From Vibrio sp. S9_S30 (GTDB lineage: Bacteria > Pseudomonadota > Gammaproteobacteria > Enterobacterales > Vibrionaceae), in the NCBI RefSeq assembly GCF_014694455.1, contig NZ_JAAUWT010000010.1:62001-126000 (forward strand): a stretch of DNA of 64,000 nt. The letters are read 5' to 3'. The notes beneath the pieces were generated by a model. The model saw nothing but the letters and a program-made list of their open reading frames with translations. It was not told the origin of the DNA and made no database searches. Positions 50,683 through 60,471 of the stretch are shown here, piece by piece. The translations under genes were made by a program, and so were the position numbers. Every line of letters starts with the position of its first letter. Positions within the stretch are counted from its first letter, which is position 1.

Positions 50683-52239
50683 ATGTTCGAATTTCCGCAA
50701 TTTTCAAAGCACTCTGTAAAAAATGATGTGCTTTCTGGCTTAACCGTTGCTCTTGCATTGGTTCCTGAAGCCGTCGCATTCGCTTTCGTAGCAGGCGTAG
50801 ACCCAATGGTTGGTCTGTATGCTGCATTTATCGTAGGTTTAATCACATCGGTTTTTGGTGGCCGCCCAGGTATGATCTCTGGAGCTACAGGTGCCATGGC
50901 TGTTGTGATGACAAGTTTAGTTATCACTTACGGTGTTCAATACTTATTTGCTGCCATATTACTCGCGGGTATCTTACAGATCGCCGCAGGTATATGTAAA
51001 CTCGGCAAATTTATCCGTATGGTGCCACATCCAGTAATGATAGGCTTCGTTAACGGTTTGGCCATTGTCATTTTCTTAGCACAGCTAGGACAGTTCAAAG
51101 CCCCTGATCTTAAAGGTGTTCTGACTTGGCTGCCAGGTGACCAAATGCTACTCATGCTCGGTTTGGTCGCATTAACCATGTCTATCATCCACTTTCTACC
51201 CAAGTTCACCACCGCTGTTCCTTCTTCTCTTGTCGCGATTGTTACTGTGACTGGCTTAGTGGTGGGTTTGGATTTAGAAACACGTACTGTGGTTGATTTC
51301 CTAAGAACAATGTCGGGTGATGAAGCCGCAACATTGGCTGGCTCGCTGCCGACTTTCTCTATTCCAAGTGTCCCAGTTTCTTTTGAAACGCTTCAAATCA
51401 TTTTGCCTTACGCGATTATTTTGGCAGCCATTGGTTTGATTGAATCTCTACTAACACTCACCGTTCTTGATGAAATGACGAATACTCGTGGTCAATCTAA
51501 CCGCGAATGTGTTGGTCAAGGTATGGCAAATGTGACCTGCTCAATGTTCGGAGCAATGGGTGGCTGTGCGATGATTGGACAATCGATGATCAACGTCAAT
51601 TCAGGAGGTCGTGGTCGACTTTCAGGCATCGTTGCTGCGTTAGCATTGCTCTTCTTCATCTTATTCGCATCTAACTTAATCGAAATGATCCCATTAGCGG
51701 CACTGGTTGGTGTGATGTTCATGGTGGTTATCGGCACGTTTGAATGGGCAACGTTCAAACTTGCACGTCGTGTACCCAAACAAGATTTCTTTGTTATCGT
51801 ATTGGTCACGGTGGTGACAGTGCTCACCGACCTTGCCGTAGCCGTTGCGGTTGGTGTCATTGCATCAGCACTGATGTTTGCTTGGGAACACGCTAAACAT
51901 ATTTATGCGACAAGCAAGATTAATGATGAGGGTTCAAAGGAATACCACGTTAATGGCCCTATATTCTTTGGCTCAGCTGCAAACTTCTTAGAATTGTTTG
52001 ATGCCGTAAACGATCCAGAAGACGTTATTGTTGATTTCGCAAGTTCACGGGTTGCCGATCACTCAGCCATCGAAGCTATCGAAACGTTAGCCGAGCGATA
52101 TTCCGCGGCGGGCAAAACCCTTCACTTGCGCCATTTAAGCCAAGACTGTCGAGCGCTGTTGGATAAGGCCGGCAGCCTGGTTGAAATTAATGTAAAAGAA
52201 GATCCAAGCTACAAAGTGGCAACCGATATTCTGGCATAG
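50683..52239 (+). CDS. SulP-family (SLC26) anion permease with STAS domain
   Basis: Inner-membrane transporter of 518 residues. About 12-14 membrane helices (residues 15-415) include the SLC26 signature near 20-50 ([19 protein letters not shown]) and [14 protein letters not shown]-terminal STAS domain (about 430-515) includes the [17 protein letters not shown] segment. Bacterial members move sulfate, bicarbonate or dicarboxylates. Here the substrate cannot be told from sequence; the closest general type is a sulfate or bicarbonate transporter. The ATG has no strong Shine-Dalgarno. Confidence 0.88.
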   Translation: MFEFPQFSKHSVKNDVLSGLTVALALVPEAVAFAFVAGVDPMVGLYAAFIVGLITSVFGGRPGMISGATGAMAVVMTSLVITYGVQYLFAAILLAGILQIAAGICKLGKFIRMVPHPVMIGFVNGLAIVIFLAQLGQFKAPDLKGVLTWLPGDQMLLMLGLVALTMSIIHFLPKFTTAVPSSLVAIVTVTGLVVGLDLETRTVVDFLRTMSGDEAATLAGSLPTFSIPSVPVSFETLQIILPYAIILAAIGLIESLLTLTVLDEMTNTRGQSNRECVGQGMANVTCSMFGAMGGCAMIGQSMINVNSGGRGRLSGIVAALALLFFILFASNLIEMIPLAALVGVMFMVVIGTFEWATFKLARRVPKQDFFVIVLVTVVTVLTDLAVAVAVGVIASALMFAWEHAKHIYATSKINDEGSKEYHVNGPIFFGSAANFLELFDAVNDPEDVIVDFASSRVADHSAIEAIETLAERYSAAGKTLHLRHLSQDCRALLDKAGSLVEINVKEDPSYKVATDILA

Positions 52240-52270
52240 TCACCTCTCGCTAGATGGGTACTGACATAAT

Positions 52271-52296
52271 GAAGCCGACGCGTTAGCGTCGGTTTT
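52271..52296 (+). terminator. intrinsic terminator of the SulP gene
   Basis: The stem CCGACGC/GCGTCGG has a GTTA loop, followed by TTTTC. It lies between convergent genes. Confidence 0.85.
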
Positions 52297-52336
52297 CGTT
52301 TATGGCGGCTTAAAGCATGCGTTTGGGAAAATGACT

Positions 52337-52933
52337 TTAAGGGAAATAGCGATAATGCCCTGTTATTTTGTAATCAAATAACATGTCATCCATTTTCGGT
52401 CCCCAGCCAATATTGTGAACAATCAGAGGTCGTTTCCCATCATCTGATTTCTGTTCAACAACGATGCCTATGTGGGGGAGGTTTCCGGGTAACATCCATG
52501 TGACCATATCTCCGGGAAGGTAATTATCGCCGTCAGTGGATACCGTTAAACTTTTCCCGTGACGCTTGAAGAAGACTTGGAGGTTCGGCACCCGACGATG
52601 ATCAATATTTTTATCTGGTCGTGATAGCCCCCAAATCCGCTTTGAGGGATACTCATCGAAATGGACCTTCATGTCTTCATGCACTTGCTTTTGAAGATCA
52701 ACGCCCAACGTTCTATAACTTCGGATGATCACGTCCGTACAAACACCTTTGTTTGCCGCCACATCACCATTTGGATAAGGAATGCTGACATAACTGCCAT
52801 CGTACATCACAAAGTGTTCTGTTCTCTCCATCGCGGCTTCAACTAAACCATGAGGAGACGTGACGGCAGTATAGGCTACCGAACTGACACTCAAAAGAGA
52901 GATTAAAGCGCTAAATTTAAGCTTACTCATCAT
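52337..52933 (-). CDS. secreted DUF1287 protein (YijF-like)
   Basis: About 198 residues with a Sec signal peptide (KLKF, hydrophobic core, VSSVAYTA) and a DUF1287 domain. The domain has the conserved YPNGDVAANKGVCTDVIIR segment with a cysteine, RRVPNLQVFFKRHG and HIGIVV. The cysteine and histidine suggest an NlpC/P60-like cysteine hydrolase fold, but activity is unproven. The start at the first of two adjacent ATGs (52933) fits a signal peptide; an ATG eight codons upstream is possible. Confidence 0.82.
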   Translation of the reverse strand: MMSKLKFSALISLLSVSSVAYTAVTSPHGLVEAAMERTEHFVMYDGSYVSIPYPNGDVAANKGVCTDVIIRSYRTLGVDLQKQVHEDMKVHFDEYPSKRIWGLSRPDKNIDHRRVPNLQVFFKRHGKSLTVSTDGDNYLPGDMVTWMLPGNLPHIGIVVEQKSDDGKRPLIVHNIGWGPKMDDMLFDYKITGHYRYFP

Positions 52934-53049
52934 TATCGAACTGCTGTGAACGTTCATTTTTAAAGATTACATCAGCTCATGAGTACTTTGTAACAACGAA
53001 AAGCAAAATGAGAGTCAAAGCTTACAATTTTATTTATCAGTTACACACC

Positions 53050-53517
53050 CTACTCTAGCAGCTGTTTTAGTAACGCATCACTGGCATCTTCGATTAAATC
53101 AATGACCATTTCAAAGCCATTCTCACCACCGTAATAGGGATCCGGTATTTCATCATACTGACTATCGCTAAAACTTAAAAATAGCTTTAATTTATGCTGA
53201 TGCTCTGGTGGGCACAGTTGTTGAAGATCCGAAAGGTTTGTGTGGTCAGCGGCCAGTATCAAATCAAAACGCTCAAAATCATCTAATCGAATTTTTCTTG
53301 AGGTCATCCCTTTAAAAGAATAGCCTCTTCTCTCTCCGGCTTGCATAGAGCGTTGGTCGGGTTTTTCACCACAGTGGTAAGCCTGTGTTCCTGCTGAATC
53401 TACGATCAAATCGAACCCTTTCTGGCGAGATTTCGCTTTTAAAACCGCTTCCCCAGTGGGAGAGCGGCAAATGTTCCCTAAACAAACCACGAGTACTTTT
53501 GAAATCTTGTTTGCCAT
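53050..53517 (-). CDS. low-molecular-weight protein tyrosine phosphatase
   Basis: 155 residues. The CX5R phosphate loop is VCLGNICRSP (Cys12 and Arg18) and the general acid lies in the DPYYGG motif. The start is MANKISK at 53517, six bases after AAGGA. In bacteria such enzymes often pair with a tyrosine kinase for polysaccharide export, but no such genes are nearby. The sequence is close to the housekeeping (eukaryotic-like) type. It is divergent from cobO. Confidence 0.92.
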   Translation of the reverse strand: MANKISKVLVVCLGNICRSPTGEAVLKAKSRQKGFDLIVDSAGTQAYHCGEKPDQRSMQAGERRGYSFKGMTSRKIRLDDFERFDLILAADHTNLSDLQQLCPPEHQHKLKLFLSFSDSQYDEIPDPYYGGENGFEMVIDLIEDASDALLKQLLE

Positions 53518-53595
53518 CCTCATTCCTTATGGTTTTTACCTGGCGTTTGTTACGTTATGATACCCGCATTCAGATCCAGTAAGAAAGGGAAAACC

Positions 53596-54201
53596 ATGTC
53601 AGCAGAAGACAGGAAAGAAGAAAGGCACAAAGCACGTCAGCAACGCGTTAAAGAAAAAGTTGACGAGCGTATTGCTGCTGCACAGGATGTCAAAGGCATT
53701 ATGCTGGTCATCACAGGAAACGGTAAGGGGAAATCGACCTCTGGGTTTGGCACCATCTGTCGAGCAGTAGGACATGGGCTAACGTGCTCTGTAGCACAGT
53801 TTATAAAAGGTACTTGGGATAACGGTGAACGCAACTTGTTGGAAAAGCTTGGCGTTGATTTTCACGTCATGGGTACAGGCTTTACTTGGGAAACGCAGAG
53901 CCGTGACAAAGACACTCAAGCCGCCCAGCAAATATGGCAAGAATGCAAGCGGATGCTTCAAGATGAATCCATCGATGTCGTGCTATTCGATGAAATTACC
54001 TACATGGTTAACTACGGCTACATTGAGTTAGAAGAAATACTGGACGCGCTGAAAAATCGCCCTTTCATGCAATCAGTGGTGATCACTGGTCGTGGCGCTC
54101 ACAGAGAGCTCATTGAACTTGCTGATACGGTTTCCGAAGTTCGCAACGTGAAGCATGCGTTTGAGAATGGCGTCAAAGCATTGAAAGGGGTCGACTGGTA
54201 A
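53596..54201 (+). CDS. cobO: cob(I)yrinic acid a,c-diamide adenosyltransferase
   Basis: Adenosylates corrinoids to make adenosylcobalamin (BtuR/CobA type). The P-loop is ITGNGKGKSTSGFG near residue 38, and the DEITYMVNYGY motif is present. The start at 53596 (MSAEDRKEER) follows AAAGGGA and gives 201 residues; the frame runs further upstream without a ribosome site. No other cobalamin genes lie in the window, so it probably serves salvage. Confidence 0.93.
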   Translation: MSAEDRKEERHKARQQRVKEKVDERIAAAQDVKGIMLVITGNGKGKSTSGFGTICRAVGHGLTCSVAQFIKGTWDNGERNLLEKLGVDFHVMGTGFTWETQSRDKDTQAAQQIWQECKRMLQDESIDVVLFDEITYMVNYGYIELEEILDALKNRPFMQSVVITGRGAHRELIELADTVSEVRNVKHAFENGVKALKGVDW

Positions 54202-54267
54202 AACAACAGCATTGGATGATCAGAACATCACATTGCCTGCCAATCGTATTGCATGTATCCAGAGAGA

Positions 54268-54297
54268 AGAGCGACCCAAGGTATAACGGGTCGTTCT
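54268..54297. terminator. intrinsic terminator between cobO and the nucleoside hydrolase
   Basis: The stem AGAGCGACCC/GGGTCGTTCT contains a G-T wobble and a ten-base loop. It lies between convergent genes, with weak T-runs. Confidence 0.65.
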
Positions 54298-54300
54298 TGC

Positions 54301-55266
54301 TCATTTAGCGTTCTCAAACTTTTTCCCAAATGCAACGGTCTTATCTCGATACATCGTTAACAAAGCGTCGGTATTCACTTTAGCGGCTACTTTATGAATG
54401 ACCTTACCATGACTGGATTCTCCTTTTAGAAGAGTTGTCATACCTTGCTGTTCGCCCTCTGTTGTCACCTCTATCGCTCCCACTTCAAATTCAAACAATT
54501 CAGGCTGAACCACGCAAGCTATCGCCGAAGGATCGTGAACATGGCAGCCATTGAACCCGATAAGCGAGGAATAGAATTTCAAATAAAATCGGCTTACATC
54601 CCATATTAATTCACCCACTTGCCCTGCTTCTTCTTTCAATGACCTGAAATAGCAGTCATCGAATACACTGGATTCTGTCACGTCTAGCCCGATGACTGAA
54701 ATAGGCCATGAGGCAGAAAAAACCTTTTGTGCCGCATGGGGGTCATCGTGAATATTGGCTTCGGCATGAGGTGTGATATTGCCTCTCCTGTTGTTTAACC
54801 CAAACGCGCCCCCCATAACAACCACTTCTTTGACCAAAGATGTAATGCTTTCATCCTCTTCCAACGCAAGCGCAAGGTTGGTTAGAGGTCCAACCGCCAC
54901 AAGGGTGATTTCATCAGGATTTTCTCTAAGTGTATCTATAATGTATCGGTAAGCGGGTTTGTCACTGAGTCCAGTCATATCCACGCAAGAGACATCGACA
55001 TCGCCAAAACCACCTTCACCATGCACATGCGAGGAAGGCCCGACAGGCTCTCTTTCTAAAGGTGCTTCCGCTCCTTTTGCAATGTCACAAGTGAATTGAA
55101 ATTTGTCTTTTAAGAATTGGGCATTACGAGTGCTATTTTCTACGGTGGCATTCCCAAACACAGTCGTTATACCAATTAACTCAATGTCGGGATGCGCTTC
55201 TGCAAATAACAGAGCCATGGCATCATCGATACCAGGATCGGTATCTAGAATGATTTTTTCAACCAT
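54301..55266 (-). CDS. inosine-uridine preferring nucleoside hydrolase family protein
   Basis: Ribonucleoside hydrolase that frees the base for salvage. The Ca2+-binding motif DTDPGIDDAMAL is at residues 8-19, and the ITPHAEANIHDDP and HDP motifs complete the site. It has 321 residues from MVEKIIL at 55266, nine bases after AAAGGG; an ATG three codons earlier abuts the Shine-Dalgarno. The substrate preference (Rih type) cannot be told. Confidence 0.9.
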   Translation of the reverse strand: MVEKIILDTDPGIDDAMALLFAEAHPDIELIGITTVFGNATVENSTRNAQFLKDKFQFTCDIAKGAEAPLEREPVGPSSHVHGEGGFGDVDVSCVDMTGLSDKPAYRYIIDTLRENPDEITLVAVGPLTNLALALEEDESITSLVKEVVVMGGAFGLNNRRGNITPHAEANIHDDPHAAQKVFSASWPISVIGLDVTESSVFDDCYFRSLKEEAGQVGELIWDVSRFYLKFYSSLIGFNGCHVHDPSAIACVVQPELFEFEVGAIEVTTEGEQQGMTTLLKGESSHGKVIHKVAAKVNTDALLTMYRDKTVAFGKKFENAK

Positions 55267-55387
55267 ACAATTCATCCCTTTATCGCATTCTTAGAGCCAT
55301 CATAAACCGAATCTTTCACGTCAACTGAATCTTTCACATCACTCGTGATGAAATTCACGCTCCACAGAATAGAGCCTTGTTGCAATA

Positions 55388-55422
55388 AAAAAGCGCACTG
55401 CCCTACGAGTCAGTGCGCCTTT
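55388..55422. terminator. intrinsic terminator of the asmA-family gene
   Basis: The stem GCGCACTG/CAGTGCGC has a ten-base loop, an AAAAAA flank and a CTTTT flank. On the minus strand it ends transcription after asmA. Confidence 0.85.
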
Positions 55423-55458
55423 TATAAAGCCAATTACTGGTTAATTAAATATTACTGG

Positions 55459-57591
55459 TTAATTGAATAAACCTTTAAGAAGCTTATCTGCAATATCTTT
55501 CGATTGATCAGGCTTTACCTTATCTCCCAATAGCTTATTGAGACCACGCTCCGCTTCTTTCTTCGCTTTTTGCTTCAAGATATCATCGAAAACCAATTTG
55601 AACTTAGGATCAGCCCATGCACCTGAGATCTGAACAGGAATCGTCACATCTTTCAAATCGTCGATGGTTTCCCCTCCCTGACCTTTTAGAGAACCAACAA
55701 CCGATGTGCGAATCAGCATGTCCACATTTTGCTGGATATAGTTGGCGTTTCCTTTACCTGTAATACGCAGCAGCGGGGATTGCATGTTGAGATTGTCTGT
55801 CGACACAACGCCTTTATTCAGTTTCAACGTTGCTGTCATTGCAGAAAAATCGGTTTTCTCTACGTTGTCGGCAGCAGAGACATCTTGACCTTTAAACTTC
55901 GCATAATTCGTGCGAATCAGGTGAGGTAAGTTAACACCGTACACCGCGCCGTCGGCAAAGTTGATATTTACTGTCCCTTTTAGATTCTCTTGCAGAGCCG
56001 TCGGTTTTAGGCTCTGCCCCGTTAACGCCATATCAATATTGCCCGTGCCCTCTAATAAATTGTTATCAATAACATCGATCATTAGAGGCTGCACTTTCAC
56101 ACCTTTCACAGCGCCATTAATGCTGTATGAAGGCGTGGGTTTTCGTGCATCCAATTTTGCTTTTGTTGAGATGCTTCCTTCGTATAAATTGGCACTAAAG
56201 CGCGAGAGGTCGAGAACACCATTTTTTAACGTAAATTGAGTCGTGACTTTTTGCAATTTCGCATTGTTCGCCTTGAACTTGTCAATCACCAACTTTCCTT
56301 CAGCATTAACAAGCTTTAAAGCACTCAAATCCGGTTCAACCTCCGGTGCTTTAGGCGCTTCTTTACTCGCAGGCGCATCCTTACCTTCACCCGAGCTTGA
56401 CTCTTTTGATTGTGTATTCAAACCAAGAAACGCATCCAAATCGATGTTCGGGCTGTACAAATTGAAATTGACCTGTGGGATCGCAGACAACGTCACACTG
56501 GCATCCCCATCGAGCTTGATGTCATTTGCTGTCAGCTTACTTAACACCAATGCAAGGTGGCTTTTCTTAACGTCAAATGTAACACCTGCATCTAAGTCCA
56601 CTTTCATGGGTGATTGAGGAAGCGCACTGCCTTCTAAGGTATTTGATAACTTAATGTTTTGGACTTTAATCTTTGAAATCGCTTTATCGACAACTAGGCT
56701 TAATGCGCCCTGTGAATCCACTTTCATTCCTGCTAAATGACCAGCAAGTTTGTAAGACAGATCATTGGATTGATCAAAAGCGAAAGCAGGGAGAGAAAGT
56801 GTGACTTTCGCATTTAGCCCTGAAGATTTGTCTTCTACACTCGCATCCAGATCGACATTGCGTAATTCGTACTGCTTCAGGTCTTGAGAGAGTTTGAACT
56901 CCCCTTGACCTTCAGCAGAGAAATGCTGTTGATTCTGTGATCCCGTTACATCAAAGGTCAGTTGACTCCACTGACCAAATTCAAACTCTGATAACGAAGC
57001 ATTCGCATCGCTGAGCGTTAGCAAACTGCCGGCCTGCTTGTCGGATACCGTTACTTTGGCATTAGAAATAGTGATACCAGCAACCGTGACTTGCCATTGT
57101 TCTAGTGCAGAAGACTCTGCGTTTGCCTCGGTGCCTTCTGGGGCTTGCGCGGTATCCGCTTGTGGCTGACTTTCTTCTTGAGAGGCATCAGATTGACCCG
57201 ATTGAGTGAGCGAGTCTAGATTGGAGCGCCCATCTTCTAAGGTTTCTAACGATACTTCGGCACCATCTAGCAGAATGTTGCCAATAATGAGTTGGTTACT
57301 CAAGAGGGGCGTCACTTCAATAGCCAGCCCAACTTGTTCAACTTTGAGCAAATTAGGTAATGAAAATCCTTCTGGGTTTCTTAATTCGGTTTGTCCAATA
57401 CTGAAACCTAAACTTGGAAAAAATTGCCAACCAATGTCTCCTTCAATGACCAGTGTCATACCAGTGTTCTTTTGAACCTGTTCAACAATCATGGGTTTGA
57501 ATTGGTTTGGGTTAACGAAAATAATGAGGGCAAGTAGAGCAACAACAATCAAAGTGATTGGTACTGCAATGAAAAGAAGTAGCTTCTTCAT
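55459..57591 (-). CDS. AsmA-family protein
   Basis: 710 residues with an N-terminal membrane anchor (about 4-27) and a large periplasmic region rich in beta strands. The N-terminal AsmA domain starts with IVEQVQKNTGMTLVIEGDIG. A low-complexity, Q/E/A-rich stretch lies at about 130-158, and a second one (KESSSGEGKDAPASKEAPKA) near 395-415. The C-terminal AsmA-like domain has the ADNVEKTDFSAMTATLKLNKGV segment. Members are bridge-like lipid carriers or affect outer-membrane assembly. Confidence 0.88.
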   Translation of the reverse strand: MKKLLLFIAVPITLIVVALLALIIFVNPNQFKPMIVEQVQKNTGMTLVIEGDIGWQFFPSLGFSIGQTELRNPEGFSLPNLLKVEQVGLAIEVTPLLSNQLIIGNILLDGAEVSLETLEDGRSNLDSLTQSGQSDASQEESQPQADTAQAPEGTEANAESSALEQWQVTVAGITISNAKVTVSDKQAGSLLTLSDANASLSEFEFGQWSQLTFDVTGSQNQQHFSAEGQGEFKLSQDLKQYELRNVDLDASVEDKSSGLNAKVTLSLPAFAFDQSNDLSYKLAGHLAGMKVDSQGALSLVVDKAISKIKVQNIKLSNTLEGSALPQSPMKVDLDAGVTFDVKKSHLALVLSKLTANDIKLDGDASVTLSAIPQVNFNLYSPNIDLDAFLGLNTQSKESSSGEGKDAPASKEAPKAPEVEPDLSALKLVNAEGKLVIDKFKANNAKLQKVTTQFTLKNGVLDLSRFSANLYEGSISTKAKLDARKPTPSYSINGAVKGVKVQPLMIDVIDNNLLEGTGNIDMALTGQSLKPTALQENLKGTVNINFADGAVYGVNLPHLIRTNYAKFKGQDVSAADNVEKTDFSAMTATLKLNKGVVSTDNLNMQSPLLRITGKGNANYIQQNVDMLIRTSVVGSLKGQGGETIDDLKDVTIPVQISGAWADPKFKLVFDDILKQKAKKEAERGLNKLLGDKVKPDQSKDIADKLLKGLFN

Positions 57592-57647
57592 CCTGGATTC
57601 CTTGAATCTGCGATCAGAGAGATATACTCAAATTACCTCAAACATAC

Positions 57648-57676
57648 AAAAGTGGCGCATGATGCGCCACTTTTTG
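57648..57676. terminator. intrinsic terminator between udk and asmA
   Basis: A perfect 12-bp stem (AAAAGTGGCGCA/TGCGCCACTTTT) with a TGA loop and T-run. On the minus strand it ends udk. Confidence 0.9.
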
Positions 57677-57731
57677 TTATGCATTTTTGCCGATTTATCA
57701 GAACTTTGACAATTCTGAGCGATCGCACTGC

Positions 57732-58373
57732 TTAACTTTTTAGCAATTTCGCGATATGCGCTTTCAAAACGTCAATCGCAATTCGATTCTTACCACCACG
57801 AGGAACAATAATGTCGGCATATTGCTTAGAAGGTTCAATAAATTGCATGAACATAGGACGCACGGTGTCTTGGTACTGCTTAAGCACGGATTCCATAGAA
57901 CGTCCTCGATCTTCTACATCACGTTTGACGCGGCGAAGTAAACAGATATCCAATGGTGTATCCATGAAAACAGTCGCGTGCATTAAATCACGTAAACGTG
58001 GATCAGTAAGAAGAAGAATGCCTTCTAAAATGATCACTTTCTTCGGTGTTAATGTCGTTGTGGTGTCGGTGCGTGTATGCTTTGGGTAACTGTACTCGGG
58101 CACTTCCACTGCATTCCCTTGAATCAATTGCTCTAGGTGCTTACAAAGCAAATCGTGATCAAGTGCATTTGGGTGGTCATAATTGGTTTTTTCGCGCTCT
58201 TCCATGCTCAGATGGCTTTGATCTTTGTAGTAGCAATCTTCCGTAATCACACCAATATGGTCGTCACCGACTTTCGCAAGAAGCTCGTTGTAAATGGTAC
58301 TTGCGATTAAGCTCTTTCCTGAGGCAGAAGCGCCAGCAATTCCCACGATGACGCATTGATTGTTATTAGACAT
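57732..58373 (-). CDS. udk: uridine kinase
   Basis: Phosphorylates uridine and cytidine in pyrimidine salvage. The P-loop is [11 protein letters not shown] (about 11-21), with EDCYYKDQ and the [13 protein letters not shown] lid. From the ATG at 58373 it has 213 residues, the E. coli length. It is 53 bases upstream of the terminator. Confidence 0.96.
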   Translation of the reverse strand: MSNNNQCVIVGIAGASASGKSLIASTIYNELLAKVGDDHIGVITEDCYYKDQSHLSMEEREKTNYDHPNALDHDLLCKHLEQLIQGNAVEVPEYSYPKHTRTDTTTTLTPKKVIILEGILLLTDPRLRDLMHATVFMDTPLDICLLRRVKRDVEDRGRSMESVLKQYQDTVRPMFMQFIEPSKQYADIIVPRGGKNRIAIDVLKAHIAKLLKS

Positions 58374-58582
58374 GTATAGCACCTGATACTAATTTGGTAG
58401 CTGGGGTTGGGTTAAACCGCCCGATTATAGGGAGATACAATACTTAATACCAGTATGGAGTGTGGAATTTATCATTAATATCGATTTGCAATAAGCATAA
58501 ACACGCATTGCTGTTTGCTTTTTAAGCAGAGTATTCTAAGGCGGGGAGCTCTTTCAGTAAAAAGGATGGTATTGATAACGCA

Positions 58583-58613
58583 TTAGCCGAAGCAGTTTAA
58601 ACTCTTCGGCTAA
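58583..58613 (-). terminator. hairpin after the RpiR-type regulator gene
   Basis: A perfect stem TTAGCCGAAG/CTTCGGCTAA with a palindromic AGTTTAAACT loop, directly after the stop. The T-run is poor on the minus strand. The gap up to udk (58374-58582) shows only AT-rich promoter-like DNA. Confidence 0.5.
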
Positions 58614-58617
58614 CGTT

Positions 58618-59469
58618 TCATTTTGAGACAAGGTTCGAAAAGTTGTTACGAATTCGCTGTAGTGAAGACGTCGCGGTTTCCCCCATCAACGCGGTAATCC
58701 GGAAATACAGAATATCGAATATCATCATTTGAGAAAGTTGAGGTGTAATCATCCCCAATTCATGATGACGCTCCTCATAAGCAAAGGACAGTACCAGATC
58801 CGCCAGCTTTGACGTTGGGGTTTTACCATACCGTGTGATAGCAGAAATCTGACTGCCGCCCGCCTGAGCGATCTCCAATGACTGAATCACCTCTTTCGTT
58901 TGCCCCCGCGTTGTAAACGCTAACGCAAGATCGTGCTCAGTCAACATGCTTGCGTAGGCACGCTGCACATGTGTATCGGAATTAAACAGAACATTTTTAT
59001 TAATTCGGATAAGCTTTTGGTATGCGTCAGACGCCACTACACCCGATGATCCCACACCAAACAATGCGATTTTTTCAGCTTTCATCATAACGCTAGCTAA
59101 GCGTTCAAGAGCCTCTGGATCAACCACTTTGATTGAGTTCTCAACGTTCTTGCGAAAAAGATACCCCGCTTTCTGGATAATCTCTGAAGGAGAGTCGTCA
59201 GAGCGAACATCATTGTAGAGCACCTCGCCGACACTGCGTTTTTGAGTGGCTAAATACTCAAGTTTGAACTCGGAATACCCTTTGTATCCTAAACTCTGAG
59301 CGAATCGGATAACTGAAGCATTACTGACATCACATTGATTGCCTAGCGCGACAGCACTCAGAGTTGATATGTTGTTTTTTTTGTCGCTGAGCAAGTATCC
59401 AGAAATTTTCTTTTCTGCATCACTGCCATGTACGAAAAGCATTTCTAATCTTGGAATAAGATCTGACAT
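58618..59469 (-). CDS. RpiR/MurR-family transcriptional regulator
   Basis: 283 residues. The N-terminal RpiR HTH (about 1-75) has the SVIRFAQSLGYKGYSEFK motif. The C-terminal SIS domain (about 110-250) begins IALFGVGSSGVVASDAYQKL and senses a phosphosugar. The start at 59469 (MSDLIPRLEM) avoids overlap with the upstream gene. It is the last gene of the PTS-murQ run, so it is likely the local repressor sensing a phosphosugar made by the PTS; that is inference. Confidence 0.88.
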   Translation of the reverse strand: MSDLIPRLEMLFVHGSDAEKKISGYLLSDKKNNISTLSAVALGNQCDVSNASVIRFAQSLGYKGYSEFKLEYLATQKRSVGEVLYNDVRSDDSPSEIIQKAGYLFRKNVENSIKVVDPEALERLASVMMKAEKIALFGVGSSGVVASDAYQKLIRINKNVLFNSDTHVQRAYASMLTEHDLALAFTTRGQTKEVIQSLEIAQAGGSQISAITRYGKTPTSKLADLVLSFAYEERHHELGMITPQLSQMMIFDILYFRITALMGETATSSLQRIRNNFSNLVSK

Positions 59470-59495
59470 AAAGACGCCTAAGATAATACCTGAGC

Positions 59496-60329
59496 CTAAA
59501 ACATATTGGTTAACATCATAATCAATATACTCACACATATCACGCTTAGCGTGACCAAATACACCGTGGTTTCAGAGAATTGTTTAAGTAACGTGGTGGC
59601 AATCGGAACACCAATCAGAGAGCCTAAAACAAGCATCAAAGCCGTTGGGATATCACTTTGCCCGCCTTGAGCGTAAATAAATGAAGTACTAGCGGACAAC
59701 ACCAAAGCGATCACGATCGAGGAGCCGACAGATTTTTTAATGCCAATACCTAGGTGGCTATTTAAGATTGGAAGCAATAAAACACCGCCCCCAATACCTG
59801 TCGTTCCTATTATCAACCCGCAAAACCCTCCTGATAAAACCGCTTGATGTAACGTCTGGTGTTTCACTTTTGTAGGGGCAACCGTGTGAACCGGCTTCTT
59901 ACTCAGCACATACTTTTTTGCCAATAAATAGAGCGCAAAAAACATCACGGCTATGATCAACACTTGAACACTATTTGAAATCCATTGGTTGTACTCTGAT
60001 TGGCGACTGAGATAGACCACCCCAAAAGCGCTGGCAATGCCAACGGGGACTGCGCCAAGCAACACGCCTTTTACACTGCGCCAATCAACGTTAGCGGCCT
60101 TAATATGAAAAATACTGGCATTGACCTTAACTAACGAAGCAATCAAGCTCGCCGTTCCGACGGCTAATACGGGCTCCATACCAAAGACAAACTGAAGGAG
60201 GGGAATGATAAGAATGCCTCCTCCAACCCCTGTTAGCCCCATCGCAATACCAAGCAGCAAACCGATAGCAAGCTTGAGAAAAGCCGAATAAAACGTAGCA
60301 TCTCCAGCCAAAAATAGGAAAAATTCCAT
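59496..60329 (-). CDS. TauE/SafE-family membrane exporter
   Basis: 277 residues, about eight membrane helices in two halves, each with a glycine motif (MGLTGVGGGILIIPLLQ near 30-46 and IIGTTGIGGGVLLLPIL near 170-186). The TauE/SafE family includes exporters of sulfite and organosulfonates. It lies between the PTS EIIA gene and the RpiR-type regulator, all on one strand, which suggests that the sugar pathway yields a sulfur-containing or other anion to be exported. The link is inference. Confidence 0.85.
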   Translation of the reverse strand: MEFFLFLAGDATFYSAFLKLAIGLLLGIAMGLTGVGGGILIIPLLQFVFGMEPVLAVGTASLIASLVKVNASIFHIKAANVDWRSVKGVLLGAVPVGIASAFGVVYLSRQSEYNQWISNSVQVLIIAVMFFALYLLAKKYVLSKKPVHTVAPTKVKHQTLHQAVLSGGFCGLIIGTTGIGGGVLLLPILNSHLGIGIKKSVGSSIVIALVLSASTSFIYAQGGQSDIPTALMLVLGSLIGVPIATTLLKQFSETTVYLVTLSVICVSILIMMLTNMF

Positions 60330-60410
60330 TCATGAAAGCCCTGAAGGTAAGTATCGTTACTGAATTTATGCAAAAGAACTTTGCACGTCCGAATGAGCGA
60401 CTTTCAATTA

Positions 60411-60435
60411 AGCTGTAGACTCTGTATCTACAGCT
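60411..60435 (-). promoter_or_regulatory. hairpin between the PTS EIIA gene and tauE-type gene
   Basis: A perfect 9-bp stem AGCTGTAGA/TCTACAGCT with a seven-base loop, followed on the minus strand by TTAATT. It may be a weak terminator or a processing site separating the PTS genes from the exporter and regulator. Confidence 0.5.
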
Positions 60436-60471
60436 CTTAGTTGAATCATTGGATCCTAGAAAAAGTAGGCG

